A stretch of 64,000 nt of DNA. It comes from Ciona savignyi. Lineage: Eukaryota > Chordata > Ascidiacea > Phlebobranchia > Cionidae. The translations under genes were made by a program, and so were the position numbers. Positions 1 through 10,897 of this stretch are shown piece by piece. The DNA lies in the NCBI GenBank assembly GCA_000149265.1, contig CH000017.1, forward strand, positions 144,860 through 208,859. The letters are read 5' to 3'. The stretch's first letter is position 1. The number at the start of each line of letters is the position of its first letter. Below the pieces are notes generated by a model that did no database searches, was not told the origin of the DNA, and saw nothing but the letters and a program-made list of their open reading frames with translations.

Positions 1-297
1 TTACCTAACACAGTAAAAAAGAAATCCCATCCCAATCCAGTAATACGATGGTTGTAATAATGTAGATCACATTATCTTAATAAGAGTTCTTGCCTCTATT
101 CATATATCTCGTGAGTTCTTAACAGATCCAAGCACATGTCTAGATTAGAACACTCGTTATGGCGGTCATGCTTGTATTGTATTGACTGTGACCTTTTATT
201 TAGTAGTGACTGTGACCTTTTATTTTACAAGGCATTATGGGTATTATAATATGAACAGTAGGAGCGCTATATTTAACTATTACAATGGTAACTTGTG

Positions 298-415
298 GCT
301 AAATGGCTAGCGCGGCCGATCCATATACCAACCAATACAAAACCGGTCCAAGTGATGTGTCCATCCTGGGTTCGAAACTTGACTCGGTAAAAAATATGTT
401 AAAAAAAGTGTCTTT
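298..415 (+). mobile_element. tRNA-like SINE, second family, copy A
   Basis: A tRNA-like promoter unit with ATGGCTAGCGCGGCCGAT followed about 70 bases later by a B-box TGGGTTCGAAACTTG and an A-rich tail. Similar units occur at 30597 and 34478. It differs from the abundant SINE by its B-box and lack of the common body. It lies in the MTIF2 intron that opens the window. Confidence 0.45.
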
Positions 416-502
416 TAAAAAAACTCAACCAAATACCTTCCATCTGGTTTTGATACCACACCCCTTCGGCTGACGGTGATACGAATAACTTTCTATTTGC
501 AG

Positions 503-3500
503 GGTGGTTACTGAGGCAAAGGAAAAATATAAGTATCAGATCGTTAAGAGGAAACGAGCCAGTTTGGATGGAACTTCAAAGTTAATTGAAAAAGACCCAA
601 GTATACCTGAATTGAACATTATGTTAAAAGGTTAGTTTTAAAATTGCATTTCGTAGGATATACAGCCTTAGGGTGGGACAAGTGTTTTCTTACATTTTTA
701 ATAGTGTATTTGGTTATTCTGGATAGGGCACTGTTAGGCTTTATAGCGTAAGACGGTTACTACAATTATGCTCGAGCTATTACAGTGCTTCCAGTTACCT
801 GATGTAACTTTTGTTTCTAATCCAGCCTGTTGAATTAAATTAACTGAATTGAAGCAATATCCGATAAAATACTTTACCCAAAACTACAACTGCAGATAGT
901 GTCATAATGATGATCAAAAGCAACACTTATTAAGTGTTTGACACAAAGATGTAGTCCGACTGGTTAGTCTGGCGGTTTAGTGCGACGGCTTTCTACCAAA
1001 AGTTTGCAGGTTAGAAACTGGTCGCTAGCAAGTGGGTTGTGTTTTTGGACAAGGCACTTAACTGACATTGCCTGAACCCAGCGGATTAATGGGTTCTACT
1101 AAATTAATGGAACATGTATCATATACAACACACTGCAATAGCTCTGGTAACCCGACGATGGGTGCGAGGTGATCTGACGATTGCCCGTGTGTTAACCCGC
1201 TTGGTTTTTCCATTCACGGGGATCAACCTGAATATATCCATCCTATCCTACCTATACAGTATACCAGGCTTGTGCCATGGCCAGATTCAAAATGTGCCTC
1301 ACGGGCCGACTGCTGTAGTTAGTGCCCTTTTAAATGCCATTTTTTATAAGACAAAGCAGAAATAAACTAAATGCATATGCTTAATGGATGGTGGAAAAGT
1401 ATCCAGCGTGTATCTCATTTTTTCTATTTCCCACTATAGATTTTTTTTCCTTTTTAATGCCATTTTGTAGGGGAAAAAACAGAACTAAACTAAACGCTTT
1501 CTCTTAATGGATGGCGGGAAAGAATCTCTGCTTAATCGAGCCAATATTCATCACAGCTGATGTAGACGGCTCACTGGGTGCAGTGAAGGATTTACTTAAC
1601 ACATACAATTGCCATGATGAGTGTCAGTTGCAAGTTATATCAGAACAAGTGGGAGAAGTCAGCGAATCTGATATCGAACTCGCCAGCACTTTGAATGGTA
1701 GGAATTGATGCTGGTATAGCTGTATAGGTATTGGAAATATACTACTGTGTGGACGGTTGTGCCTACTTTATTCGACCGATTAGTCTGGTGGTTTAGTCTG
1801 TTGACTTTCAGCCGAAGAGTTGCAGGTATAAAACTGATCGCTAGCTTCGTCAGTTCTGTTCTTAGGCAAGGCAACGGACATTGCCTGTACCCAGCGGATT
1901 AATAGGTTCTACCAAATTGAAGAAACGTGTCTATCATACACAACACATTGCAATATCTCTGGTATTGACGGTGGGCGCGCGAAGGTAATGTGACGATTGC
2001 CCGTGTGTTAACCCCCTTGGTTTTTCGATTAACGCAGATAAACATAAAAATATCCTATCCTTTTCTTTAACATAGAGGCATAGCATAATTGCAACCAATT
2101 GTAAAGTTTTCTTAACAAACTTTAACGCCACAATGGGTTTTAAAGTGACCCTCTAGGAACTTTTATAAATAATTTTTTTCAGGGTGGTTCTCGTACCCCT
2201 TACATAGATTTGTCCCCCTGTCATTTGGATTTGATTTCGTCCATGCTTTGTGTTATAAGTATAGTCAGATTATGGGTATTTATGTTTTTTCCCCTTGAAT
2301 AGGAAAATAAAGGTGACATAATCATACAGGCAATTACAGATTAATTAGTCTGATGTGTTTATTGTATCTAATGCATTGCATCGTATATGATTCAGACATG
2401 GCTCTTGTTTTAGTTAAAATCATTTAAGCTATGTAGCTGGAACATGATCAATTCATGTATTGATGTACTTAGTAAATGTACATCTCCCTTGATAATGCAC
2501 TTTGTCCCATTCTAATAAAACTCTCTAATTGTAAAATCAATAAAATAATAGAAATGTACAACCACAATTCTTGCCATACCGAGCGTGTGGTACTTAGGAT
2601 AGAATATTCATGTTTATCCCGTGAATGGGAAAACCAAGGGGGTTAACATGGGCAATTGTCAGATCATCATAATAAACTCAGAGTTCTTAATTAATAAACT
2701 GAGAGTTCTAAATATTTTAAGCGTGGTATGATTAATACAGCAAACGACTAACTGTGCAAATTTATTTCACAGGTATTATTGTTTGCTACAATGTGTCTCC
2801 ATCTAAAGAAATCAAAGCACTTGCAGAGGAGAGTGATGTTTCTCTTCTAACTTTCGATGTTATTTATCATTTGTTTAATGCCGTTGTCGATGTCATTATA
2901 GAGAAGTTACCAGAAGTTCTTCAATATGAAGTTGTAGGTGGGTTAATATGGTTCTTTTTCATTATTCTTTAGGTGAATACTTCGTTTTTTGAAAGATGTG
3001 TTTCTGAAGATATTGCAGTTTGCAACCAGTTTAGTACCCGCAACCTTTCGGCTGAAAGGTGCCGCACTAAACTACCAGACTAACCCGTCGGACTGTTTGA
3101 CAGGCTGTGGGGTCAAAAAAAAAGTTATGAGGTCAAAACCAGAGATTTGCTATTTTGTTATCAATCAGATTAGCTCTTAACCGATCCTTGAACCCAGTGG
3201 TGTAGTGTAATAAGATAATTTAAACAAAAATTCTTTATACAGTAATCTTCAGTTTCATATGTTGATTCAGTAGTAATTTCTTTTACCTTTTCTCACGTTT
3301 TTAAAGGCAAAGCCACCGTACTGAACACTTTCACCACGTCGGCAAACAAAACTTCACTGGTGGCTGGCTGCCAAGTGGATGAGGGTGATATTACCTCACT
3401 TGGCCATTCGATGGTGTGCCGATTAATTCGAGGCGATACTGTAGTTCATGAAGGTAAGATTTCTATTTTAAAGTGTTTTAATGTTTCCTTTTTTTTTGAT

Positions 3501-4159
3501 CTTTTAGTAACCCTGGTTGCCAATGGGCTTGGAAAAACTTTACTTGAGTTTAATTAAAAACAACAAAGCCAGTACAGTTTAATAAAAGTGCATTTTGCAA
3601 ACGTTGTAGTACCATCTTTGGTGCAATGTTAAGTAACACTTTTTTGGTATTGTATAATGTTATTCGATATAGACTGGCAGTCTCATAGTTTGATTGTTAC
3701 TGTAGCCATTATAGTGTTTTGTAGAAAATTAAACGTGTTCTGCCTACGACTTTTTAACTCAGCTAGTGTAATTTTTGTCGTATAAACAATTAATCATTTC
3801 TTCAATTTTTATTTGGATTTAGCAGTCTAATTACACCGAACTTTAATTATTTAATGCCTTTTTTAGACGTGTTCTAACGACTGTAGTGTTGCCATTTTTT
3901 CCTGTTTTCCAATTTTTATTAATAGTCCTGCTTTATGTATTCATCGTCGAAACGAAAAATAAACTAAACTTTTACAAATCTAGGTAAGCTGGCATCGATG
4001 TTCCATAAGAAGGTTGCCATCACGAATGCGAAGTTAGGTATGCAGTGCGGTATCTTATTTAACGCTGATGCGGTGTTGCCGGAGACAGGAGACGTTATAG
4101 AATGTTGTAAAACTTCTTTGGGAAAAAATGAGCTAAAATGGAACCCACCTGGTTTTTGA
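503..4159 (+). CDS. MTIF2: Mitochondrial translation initiation factor IF-2, 3' part (five exons)
   Basis: This is the C-terminal part of mitochondrial IF-2, the GTPase that brings initiator fMet-tRNA to the mitoribosome. Exons are 503-630, 1557-1697, 2773-2937, 3307-3453 and 3985-4159 (stop TGA 4157-4159). Every junction is GT/AG and all four internal introns are phase 1. The first exon is the charged helix before domain C1. It joins exon 2 to read LNIMLK-ADVDGS, the family's conserved C1 strand. Exon 4 carries VAGCQVDEG, the start of the tRNA-binding C2 domain. The protein ends in NPPGF, close to the WDPGF end of the mammalian protein. The G domain must lie left of the window. The last exon begins GTAAGC directly after its acceptor. 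Introns 2 to 4 hold SINE copies or fragments. No AATAAA lies near the stop; the first one seen is about 960 bases downstream at 5123. Confidence 0.93.
954..1250 (+). mobile_element. tRNA-derived SINE (Cics-1-like), full length
   Basis: The copy starts with a tRNA-like head (GGTTAGTCTGGCGGTTTAG A-box, TTTGCAGGTTAGAAAC B-box). The common body follows (CCCAGCGGATTAATGGGTTC, CAACACACTGCAATAGCTC). It ends in the ATCC/CTATCC tail. It sits in MTIF2 intron 1 of the visible part. A short apparent reading frame here is SINE body, not a gene. Confidence 0.85.
1771..2060 (+). mobile_element. tRNA-derived SINE, near full length
   Basis: Same family as 954-1250, more diverged in the head. It has the CCCAGCGGATTAATAGG body and a tail at about 2050-2060. 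It lies in the intron between MTIF2 exons 1557-1697 and 2773-2937, about 75 bases after the donor. Confidence 0.8.
2595..2668 (-). mobile_element. SINE fragment (3' end only)
   Basis: Reverse-strand tail and end of body: the plus strand reads AGAATATTCATGTTTATCCC then GGGGGTTAACATGGGCAATTG. The copy is 5'-truncated. Confidence 0.75.
3020..3093 (-). mobile_element. SINE fragment (tRNA head only)
   Basis: Only the tRNA-related head is present, in reverse orientation (CGCAACCTTTCGGCTGAAAG on the plus strand is the B-box region). It lies in the MTIF2 intron before exon 3307-3453. Confidence 0.65.
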
Positions 4160-5888
4160 TGAGATCTGTTCAGGATTTTTTATTTTTGTTTCTAGAGGCA
4201 AATTAATACAAATCATTTCGGAAAAACTTTTGATTTCTTGAATTTATCCATTGAATGTTTGAAAGGAATACCATGTGCCCACTGTTGTTTTGTACAGAGA
4301 TTCGTTAGTATATGGGCATAATGAAGCAATGGAGTGGTTCTGTCTTTTAGTTTGAAAATGGTTTGCTTGAAACAAATATAGAACACGTTCAGTGTTCTGC
4401 TGGTAACTGTTTAGGATTACACTATTTTATCCACTCAACAATGCCAATGTCTGTTAAGCCTATACAAGTTCAGTGGCAAGAATAGTTATTGAGTTAGGCA
4501 TTCAATTCTTTGATAGTTTTACCACACTGACAACCTTTAATGTTATTCCTACATTTTGATCGGCGTGGTCCTACTGCAGCTTTCACAGTATTAATTTAAG
4601 TATAGCATCTTTTAATAGTTGCAAGACTTTATGTCTTCTCGCCGGTAAAGTATTAGTTCACAGTGTGTGTAGGGATCACATAACTCGTTTTTCTGATCAT
4701 TTTGTTGGAAGTGAACCGCAAGCTGTCAAGTTTTTGTGAATTGGCCTGTAAGTCCGGAGTAGTTGGACCACGCTGATTTAGATTACTGAATCTATTAGTA
4801 TGTTTTGTATATTATCCTCCTTGCAAAGGAGAATATCCGACTTCCCATTAGTTATTGATCCAACACCCTTTCAGTTAAATGCCAATACTCTCTAAGCAGT
4901 AGCTGGACACACCACCAGCAGAAGACTGGATAATTTAGCCAACTATTTGCACATGGCTCGATTTCTTTTATAACCGTACAGATTTCATATCAAAACTGTT
5001 CTAAATAATCAGAAGCTTTTAAGCTGAACAGTGCACATTTCAATCCTAACGGCAAAAGAAAAAAACATTTTTACTAGAACTGTTGTCTATAATATTAAAT
5101 TATATATATATATACGACAAGAAATAAACAGTACTAAAACGCCACATGTACACTTACTATTCAGTATTTACGTTACTGCTGTCAATATGTATATTTATAA
5201 ACCGAAATCGATTAAACAACAACGCAGAACATTGAATAAATATAATCAACATGTGGATGGTAGTATATCTCTCATGAATAAAGAATGGTATCGGTTATCA
5301 CAATTATAATATACGATAAACATGACGTTTTTGTCGAACACGAACTAAATCACCATTCCTAAGTCTACAATTACAAGAATTCTAAATTATGTTTGCATGA
5401 TGCTGTAGGCAAACCAGATAGTTTCAGAACATCCACGAAATTTTGATTTACAGTGGAGTTTCAATTTTCAACATTTTCACTTGTTAGTACACATCGAACT
5501 TTGTAAACATCAATACAATTGACATTAAGAATATAGCAGTACAGATTTCATATTGAAACAAATATTGTTTTTTTTTGTCCGGCACCTAATTTAGCGTGAA
5601 ATTAATGGCAAAGGGATTACACTACGGACAGTAGTGAATGAACAGCAAGTCATGTGAATATGGTGCTTAAATGAATGCCTTTAGAACTGTAGATTAATAT
5701 AAACAACAAGATTCATTGAAAGCGTTACATATCGTGGCCGCTAATACGGAATTGCTGCTATGATTTTTACACTTGAGCATCATATTAATTATCAAGATAA
5801 CGACACTTACAGTCACGTTTGCAAAGCAGAACTGCAGGTACCTGCATTGTTCGCCTGCTAGTACAAGATAACTCGATGGATTTCTTAA
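4160..5888. other. Tail-to-tail interval between MTIF2 and SCAMP
   Basis: This holds the 3' ends of two convergent genes. I see no coding exon, RNA gene or intact repeat. A short TA run lies at 5101-5114 and plus-strand AATAAA motifs at 5123 and about 5232. No clear poly(A) signal for SCAMP was found. Confidence 0.6.
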
Positions 5889-7918
5889 TCAGTATCTTCC
5901 GCTGAGACTGCTCTGCACTGCTGCACCAGCTGCGTTTGCGGCCGCAGTTTGAACACCAGGATTCTTCATTACATCAGTTGCAAACTCCTGCTGTGCCTTC
6001 TCGAAACTAGCCCCAGATGACCGGTAAATAGAGTGAACCTGTACAAGTATAACAATGGTGGTTATGACAAAGTAACCTGCTGTTATGCATTTTCTCATTT
6101 ACAGGGATAAACATGAATATTCTACCCTATCCCAACAATAGTAACTTGCTGTATTGGTTTTCACAGCAAAAATCCAGTAGTAAGTGAATAGAAACCATAC
6201 AACTGGTTCGATTGATGGCTTGGTGAGTCAGTACGTCCTCTTTAAGCCAAAAGGTTGCAGATTCGTAACTGGTTGCTTGCTAGTCGGGGGTGTTCTTGTC
6301 AAGCCACTTAACAGACATTGCCTAAAACCAGCGGATTTATGGGTTCTACCAAATTAAATGAATGTCTAATACAACATACTGCAATAGCTTTGGTACTCCA
6401 ATTGTGGGCGCAATAATGTGACAATTGTCCGTGTGTTAAAGACCCTTGAATTTTCCCATTCACAGGAATAAACACGAATGCCCTATCCTAACAATAGTAA
6501 CTTGCTGTATTGTTTTGCACAGCAAAAATATAGCACGGATCGTAAGTCTTAAATTATTAATGTATACCTTCTTAAGCAGAACAAATGAAAGGATAGCCAT
6601 AATGGAAAAGAGGGTAGCTTGTATACAAGCCATAATTCCAGCTCCTGGACCACCATGCTGGGCATCAAAATGACCAAGTGCCACAATCCAACCAGTGTAA
6701 CCAGAATTTGGGATTCCAACCGCCATAATAACAGCAACACACGCCTGAAGAAAATTCAATAAAAAATTAATTATATTTTCTTTAATTGACGTTGTACCTA
6801 AGGTTTTTTTTATTATACCTTGAAACTTACAAACATTTTATCCTATAAAAGTATATACAAACAGATTACATGCCTAGTAAGAAAAAAATTAGAATGTTGT
6901 TATCGTAAGTTTTATAATTATTTTTTCTTTCATTTTTTATGGTTTAAATATGTTTCCCCTAAATGTCCTTATTTTTGGGTCCAGATCAATGTATTACTTT
7001 AATACCCATCCAGGCCATGGGTGTGAAAATATTGGGACTGCGAATGGACTTAAGAATCAATGGCATATTTATCATGTTCAGTTTGGATTTTCAAGCAAAA
7101 ACTGCTTGTTGCATGTAATTTAGGCAAGTTATGAAACAAAGTCAACCAATAGAGTTGCTTAAAACTACAGCCAATTAGCCAAAAATGTTTGTAAAAATAA
7201 TGATAAAATCTTATTATGATAAAAAAAGCAAAAAAAAGATTACCTGGAAAAACATGATAAAGAAGTATAGGAAGAAGTTGAAAGAGCTGTCACTTCGAAA
7301 CGCTTTGTATACTGGACGGTACCAGCACAAGGAACATGGTGTGAACAACAACCACCAGAGAATCGACAATCCAAATCCCGTTCCTGTCGTGCTGTCAACA
7401 CAGAAGATCACAAGTGACGTGATCATATTCAAGAACATGACAACACAGTAAAACATCCACAAGTAATAAAGCAATTTAATAGTGGACTGGAAGCCTGATG
7501 GTATGTCAACGGAAAAGTCTTGGTAAAAGCACGGGCCCACTGGGAACCATTTGGGCATTGGCGGCCAGTTGTTGGCCCTTGGGTTGAAAGACGATGAAGC
7601 CATCTGCTGCTCTCTTCGTTGCAACTCTTCTGCTTTTTTTTCAAGCTCTTCTTGCCGTTTTAAAAGCTCTTCGTGGCCTGGTATCACAGGTGCAGGGGCT
7701 GGTGCAGCAACGGGTGGTGCCGATTTCGCGGTCACATTATTGGAGCCATAATCGTATGGGGGCGGCGCATTGGTAGGATGCATCATGGGGGAATCATTCG
7801 TTCCGTTTTGAGCGAATGGATTAAAGTCCTCCATCCCGGCTTGGTTTGAGGAAGTAGCCGCCGTCACAGAACCATCTTGAAATGGATCAGCAAATGGGTT
7901 GGCATCAAAATTGCTCAT
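5889..7918 (-). CDS. SCAMP: Secretory carrier-associated membrane protein (SCAMP), complete, three exons
   Basis: SCAMPs are tetraspanning proteins of the trans-Golgi, endosome and plasma membrane recycling route. Coding exons in transcript order are 7918-7244, 6744-6568 and 6038-5889, all phase 0, giving 334 codons plus stop (about the length of human SCAMP1). Two NPF motifs lie at residues 7-9 and 33-35; these bind EH-domain proteins. A PPPY segment follows, then a charged coiled-coil (about 83-108). The invariant WPPMPKWFPVGPCFYQDF precedes the first membrane segment. CWYRPVYKAFR, the cytosolic E-peptide known to affect exocytosis, lies between TM2 and TM3. TM3 spans the first splice junction, and TM4 ends in exon 2 just before VHSIYR. 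The C-terminal GASFEKAQQEF is typical. The subtype (SCAMP1 versus 2/3) cannot be set. The ATG at 7918 gives the family N-terminus. Confidence 0.95.
6100..6536. repeat. Tandem duplication of about 356 bp in SCAMP intron 2, containing a SINE
   Basis: The SINE 3' tail plus its unique flank (AACAATAGTAACTTGCTGTA, then CACAGCAAAAAT) occurs at 6100-6180 and again at 6460-6536. The unit between them contains a plus-strand SINE (6203-6490). Because the shared part includes non-SINE flank, this is a segmental duplication rather than two insertions. Confidence 0.7.
6203..6490 (+). mobile_element. tRNA-derived SINE, diverged full-length copy
   Basis: Head with AAAAGGTTGCAGATTCGTAA B-box, body ACCAGCGGATTTATGGGTTC, and a tail ending GCCCTATCC. 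It is antisense to SCAMP, inside its second intron. Confidence 0.8.
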
Positions 7919-8170
7919 TTTTGTTGAAGCAATAGGTCGGGAAATGGAACGGTCAAAATAACTTAATGCTTCAAAAATTTGGGCCTAATCTTTCATTTGG
8001 TAACTATTTTTAAATCAACGTTAGCCTTACTAATATTCCTTTAAAATCTACAACTGTGGTTGAATCCAGGTTAGGTCAGGACTGTATAAAACATTGGTGA
8101 GATTATATTAAGGATAGTTTTGTGTTAAAAGTAAAATATTCAAGTAACCCTCCATTAGATAATTGTAGGA

Positions 8171-8380
8171 TCAAGCCCACCGCCGGGTTACCGGAGCTAT
8201 TGCAGTGTGTTGCATATGATCCACACCTTCAATATGGTAGAATTTATTAATCCGGTGGGTTAAGACAATGTCCGTTAACAGCCTTGCCCAAGAACATAAC
8301 CGGCTAGCTAGCGACCGGTTTTGAACCTTTACCTTTAGGTTTAAAGTCGTCGCACTTAACCACCAGACTAACGGCCGGAA
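8171..8380 (-). mobile_element. tRNA-derived SINE, 3'-truncated
   Basis: Reverse copy running from CCGGGTTACCGGAGCTATTG to CTAACGGCCGGAA. The tail region is missing, so truncation is at the SINE 3' end. The head is well preserved. Confidence 0.8.
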
Positions 8381-8903
8381 AATTAAACTTGCTGCACTGT
8401 ATCGATCACATTGTGCATAGATTAATTAGGCTACATATTTAGAATTGCAATAAACCAAAGTTGGAAAACGTCAATACAATACAAATTATATTAAATGAAA
8501 TGTAATATTAAGTAGGTTGGAAGATAAACATGCCATGTAGGGCTGGGGTTTAGAATTAGATTTGGGGTGAAAATTAATATTCGGGGCAGGCTAGAATTAG
8601 TTTCTATATTTTAATAATAGGTTTTCCTCATTTTCTCTGGCTACATGGTCCTGTACCGTCGGAAGTTAACGTAGTCCACCCTTAGCTTAAAACTGATATT
8701 CTAGCAGAAGACTCATAAAAAGTTTAAAATTGGAATCTTCGTTTTCTAAGGTAACAGTTTGGCTTGTACACCTCCAAGATATAAAATCACTATATTGCTA
8801 TTCTTCTATCAAATATGATGCATATACATTTTAAAATACCGGCTAAGAAGTAAATAAGGCTACGAACTTCAATTACAAATTAAACATCCGTAAGTAAACG
8901 AAG

Positions 8904-8911
8904 TGACGTCA
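8904..8911. promoter_or_regulatory. CRE-type palindrome TGACGTCA
   Basis: A perfect cAMP-response-element octamer lies about 1 kb upstream of the SCAMP start codon, in a locally more GC-rich stretch. A role in SCAMP transcription is only a guess from position. Confidence 0.25.
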
Positions 8912-9138
8912 TAAACTCGTGTTTTAGTCTCGTGACAGACCCGCGCTCACCTCGTGCTCCCCTATTATGACCATCTGACAGGCGTTCTTCAAAAATCACA
9001 GCGGAAATAAAGGCGTCGTAAAAGTTGTGTGATTTATTTGCAATGACACCAGAGCGTTAATAAATACAACCGTTTTACCCGCTCACGTTTTGCGCATGTC
9101 GGACGAGTATGAGACGCATAGGCGGTTACTTCTAGATT

Positions 9139-9441
9139 GTCCGGCCCGATGGTCTAGCGGTTAAGTGCGTCGCCTTTCAATCGAAAGGTTGCAGGTACGA
9201 AACTGGTCGCTAGCTAGTCGGTTGTGTCCTTGGGCAAGGCACTTTACGGACATTGCCTGAACCCAGCGGATTAATGGGTTCTACCAAATTGAAGGAATAT
9301 GTCTATCACATACAACACACTGCAATAGCTCCGGTAACCCGACGATGGGCGCGAGTTGATCTGACGATTGCCCGTGTGATAACCCCTGGGGTTTTCCCAT
9401 TAACGGGGATAAACATGAATATCCTATCCTATCCTATCCTA
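9139..9441 (+). mobile_element. tRNA-derived SINE, best-preserved full-length copy
   Basis: Complete copy. The head GTCCGGCCCGATGGTCTAGC has an A-box and the B-box GGTTGCAGGTACGAAAC. The body GCCTGAACCCAGCGGATTAA follows. The tail is ATCCTATCCTATCCTATCC. Useful as the local reference for the family. Confidence 0.9.
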
Positions 9442-9499
9442 ACGTTGTCATAGGAAAACGATATATCACACGAGTAATCTTCAGATTTATTTAGGAGAA

Positions 9500-9626
9500 T
9501 CCAATAACCCACTGGATTCCGGCAATGTCCGCAAAGTGCCTTACATAAGGACATAGCCTAATCTACCATTTTAAAACGTAACCTTTTGCCTGAAAGGCGA
9601 CGCACTAAACCACTAAGCTTTTCGGT
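9500..9626 (-). mobile_element. SINE fragment
   Basis: Reverse, diverged copy covering the middle and head (CGGCAATGTCCGCAAAGTGC to CACTAAACCACTAAGC). Confidence 0.6.
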
Positions 9627-9832
9627 TGTAAAGCTACTAATACAGGACGTAGCCTATCAATCGACACTGATCCTGCCGTTTAGCTAATGCCTTAATCTGT
9701 AAAAAGCACCCAACGATATTAATTTATATGAGTATGTTGAAACCCAGTCGCTGACAATACGTTTGTGTTCTAAGCATTAATCAAAGAACTTCACGCATAT
9801 CAAAATGTGTCTTTCTAAAACTGAATTAACGT

Positions 9833-10025
9833 CTCAGTCCGAAACGATGAATATCCCCTTTTCAGCTGAAAGGTTGTATAATCGAAACTGTTCGTAATCT
9901 TGTCGGTTGTGTCCTTGGGAGTATTTTTCGCGGACATCGCTGGAGTCCAGTGTGTTGCTGGGTCTAATCAAAACAGCAGAATGTCTCAATAGCCCAACAT
10001 AATGCCTCGGTAACTTAACCCTGGA
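9833..10025 (+). mobile_element. SINE fragment, highly diverged
   Basis: Retains TCAGCTGAAAGGTTG, GTCGGTTGTGTCCTTGGG and the CGGACATCGC region in family order. The rest is eroded. Confidence 0.5.
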
Positions 10026-10200
10026 CAAGAGTTATCAAATGGTAGTCGTAAATAAAAATAATACTAATAAAATATTAGGCTACTAATATCCTATTTCTTT
10101 TGTCTTTAAATGACATATTATCTTGGTTGATTAAACCCCTATAAGTTCTTTGTTTTAGAAATTTTTGAAATACAACGAAAGCATGATTATTGGTCTAGTA

Positions 10201-10444
10201 CAGAAGTCGGCAACCTCTTGCACTTAAAGAGTCATTTTTAAGCGATATTAATAAAAATCACTGGGAGCCGCTAATATTTTTAAAATAAAAACAACACTGT
10301 GAAACAAATACGCGGGTGTTGTTCTGTATGTTTTACTTATGCATGGGTATTAAACTTATTAAACGTTCGCTACATCCTACAGTAGCAATAAAATTAAAAG
10401 AGCCGTATCCTTAGGATGGAAGAGTCGCAGGCTGCCGACCCCTG
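10201..10444. mobile_element. hAT-type MITE, 244 bp
   Basis: The left end CAGAAGTCGGCAACC pairs with the right end, whose reverse complement is CAGGGGTCGGCAGCC. No coding capacity. The flanking 8-mers (GTCTAGTA and TCCTAGAA) match at 5 of 8 positions, as for an old insertion. The termini are typical of non-autonomous hAT elements. Confidence 0.7.
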
Positions 10445-10655
10445 TCCTAGAAGAGACATTTTTAAATAAAATTTTGGAGGGTTTTGAGTTTAGATTGCAG
10501 ATCCAAGCTTCAATTTCAAATTGTGAAAAAATCGAAGACTTCCTATGTCAGGATTTTAAGTGCATTGAAGAGATAGGGAGAATAATTGGTTAAACGCCTC
10601 CTAAAATGGACTAGGACCTAGCTTATTCTTCACACGAAACGTGAATAATGAATGA

Positions 10656-10661
10656 TTTATT
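10656..10661 (-). terminator. Candidate poly(A) signal of PXYLP1
   Basis: AATAAA on the minus strand, about 240 bases after the PXYLP1 stop codon. It is the first canonical hexamer on that strand that I see downstream. Confidence 0.45.
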
Positions 10662-10897
10662 TCGTCATAAAACTTCAGTAACTGCATAAATATGAAGAGA
10701 TCTTAAACATTACTACAGGCGGCATAACCAAGCACTTTCTAAGTTTAGGCAGTGCAAAAACAGACCACAAAAAAGCTTTGAAGAAAATACGTTTAAAACA
10801 TATTGCATGCCAAAAGAGACAACGTACAGATAAATGGCTACAGAGGATAAAAGAAATGTAAAAAAATAAAATGGCAGCATATTTGGCAAATCAACTT

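Larger units (their letters stand above)
7919..10897. other. Intergenic interval upstream of SCAMP
   Basis: No coding exon is recognised. The interval holds SINE copies, one hAT-type MITE and a TGACGTCA site at 8904-8911, each listed separately. The remainder is AT-rich single-copy sequence. It should contain the SCAMP promoter and, at the right end, the PXYLP1 3' UTR (minus-strand AATAAA at 10656-10661). Confidence 0.6.

Noticed and set aside
1513-1556. Upstream extension of the MTIF2 exon at 1557 to the in-frame ATG at 1511
   Set aside because: Only an acceptor at 1555-1556 matches the phase of exon 503-630 and restores the family's ADVDGS strand. The extra residues do not align.
7551-7776. 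Plus-strand frames across the SCAMP first exon
   Set aside because: They are antisense shadows of the conserved SCAMP coding sequence.
9139-9215. Functional tRNA gene
   Set aside because: A- and B-boxes are present but the sequence continues into the SINE body and the acceptor stem does not pair. It is a SINE head.
9253-9453. Similar short frames ([28 protein letters not shown]) at about 1114, 9253, 15134, 21024, 23829 and 41254
   Set aside because: All are the same stretch of SINE body read in one frame in different copies. Copies carry frameshifts and stops, and the family is tRNA-derived.
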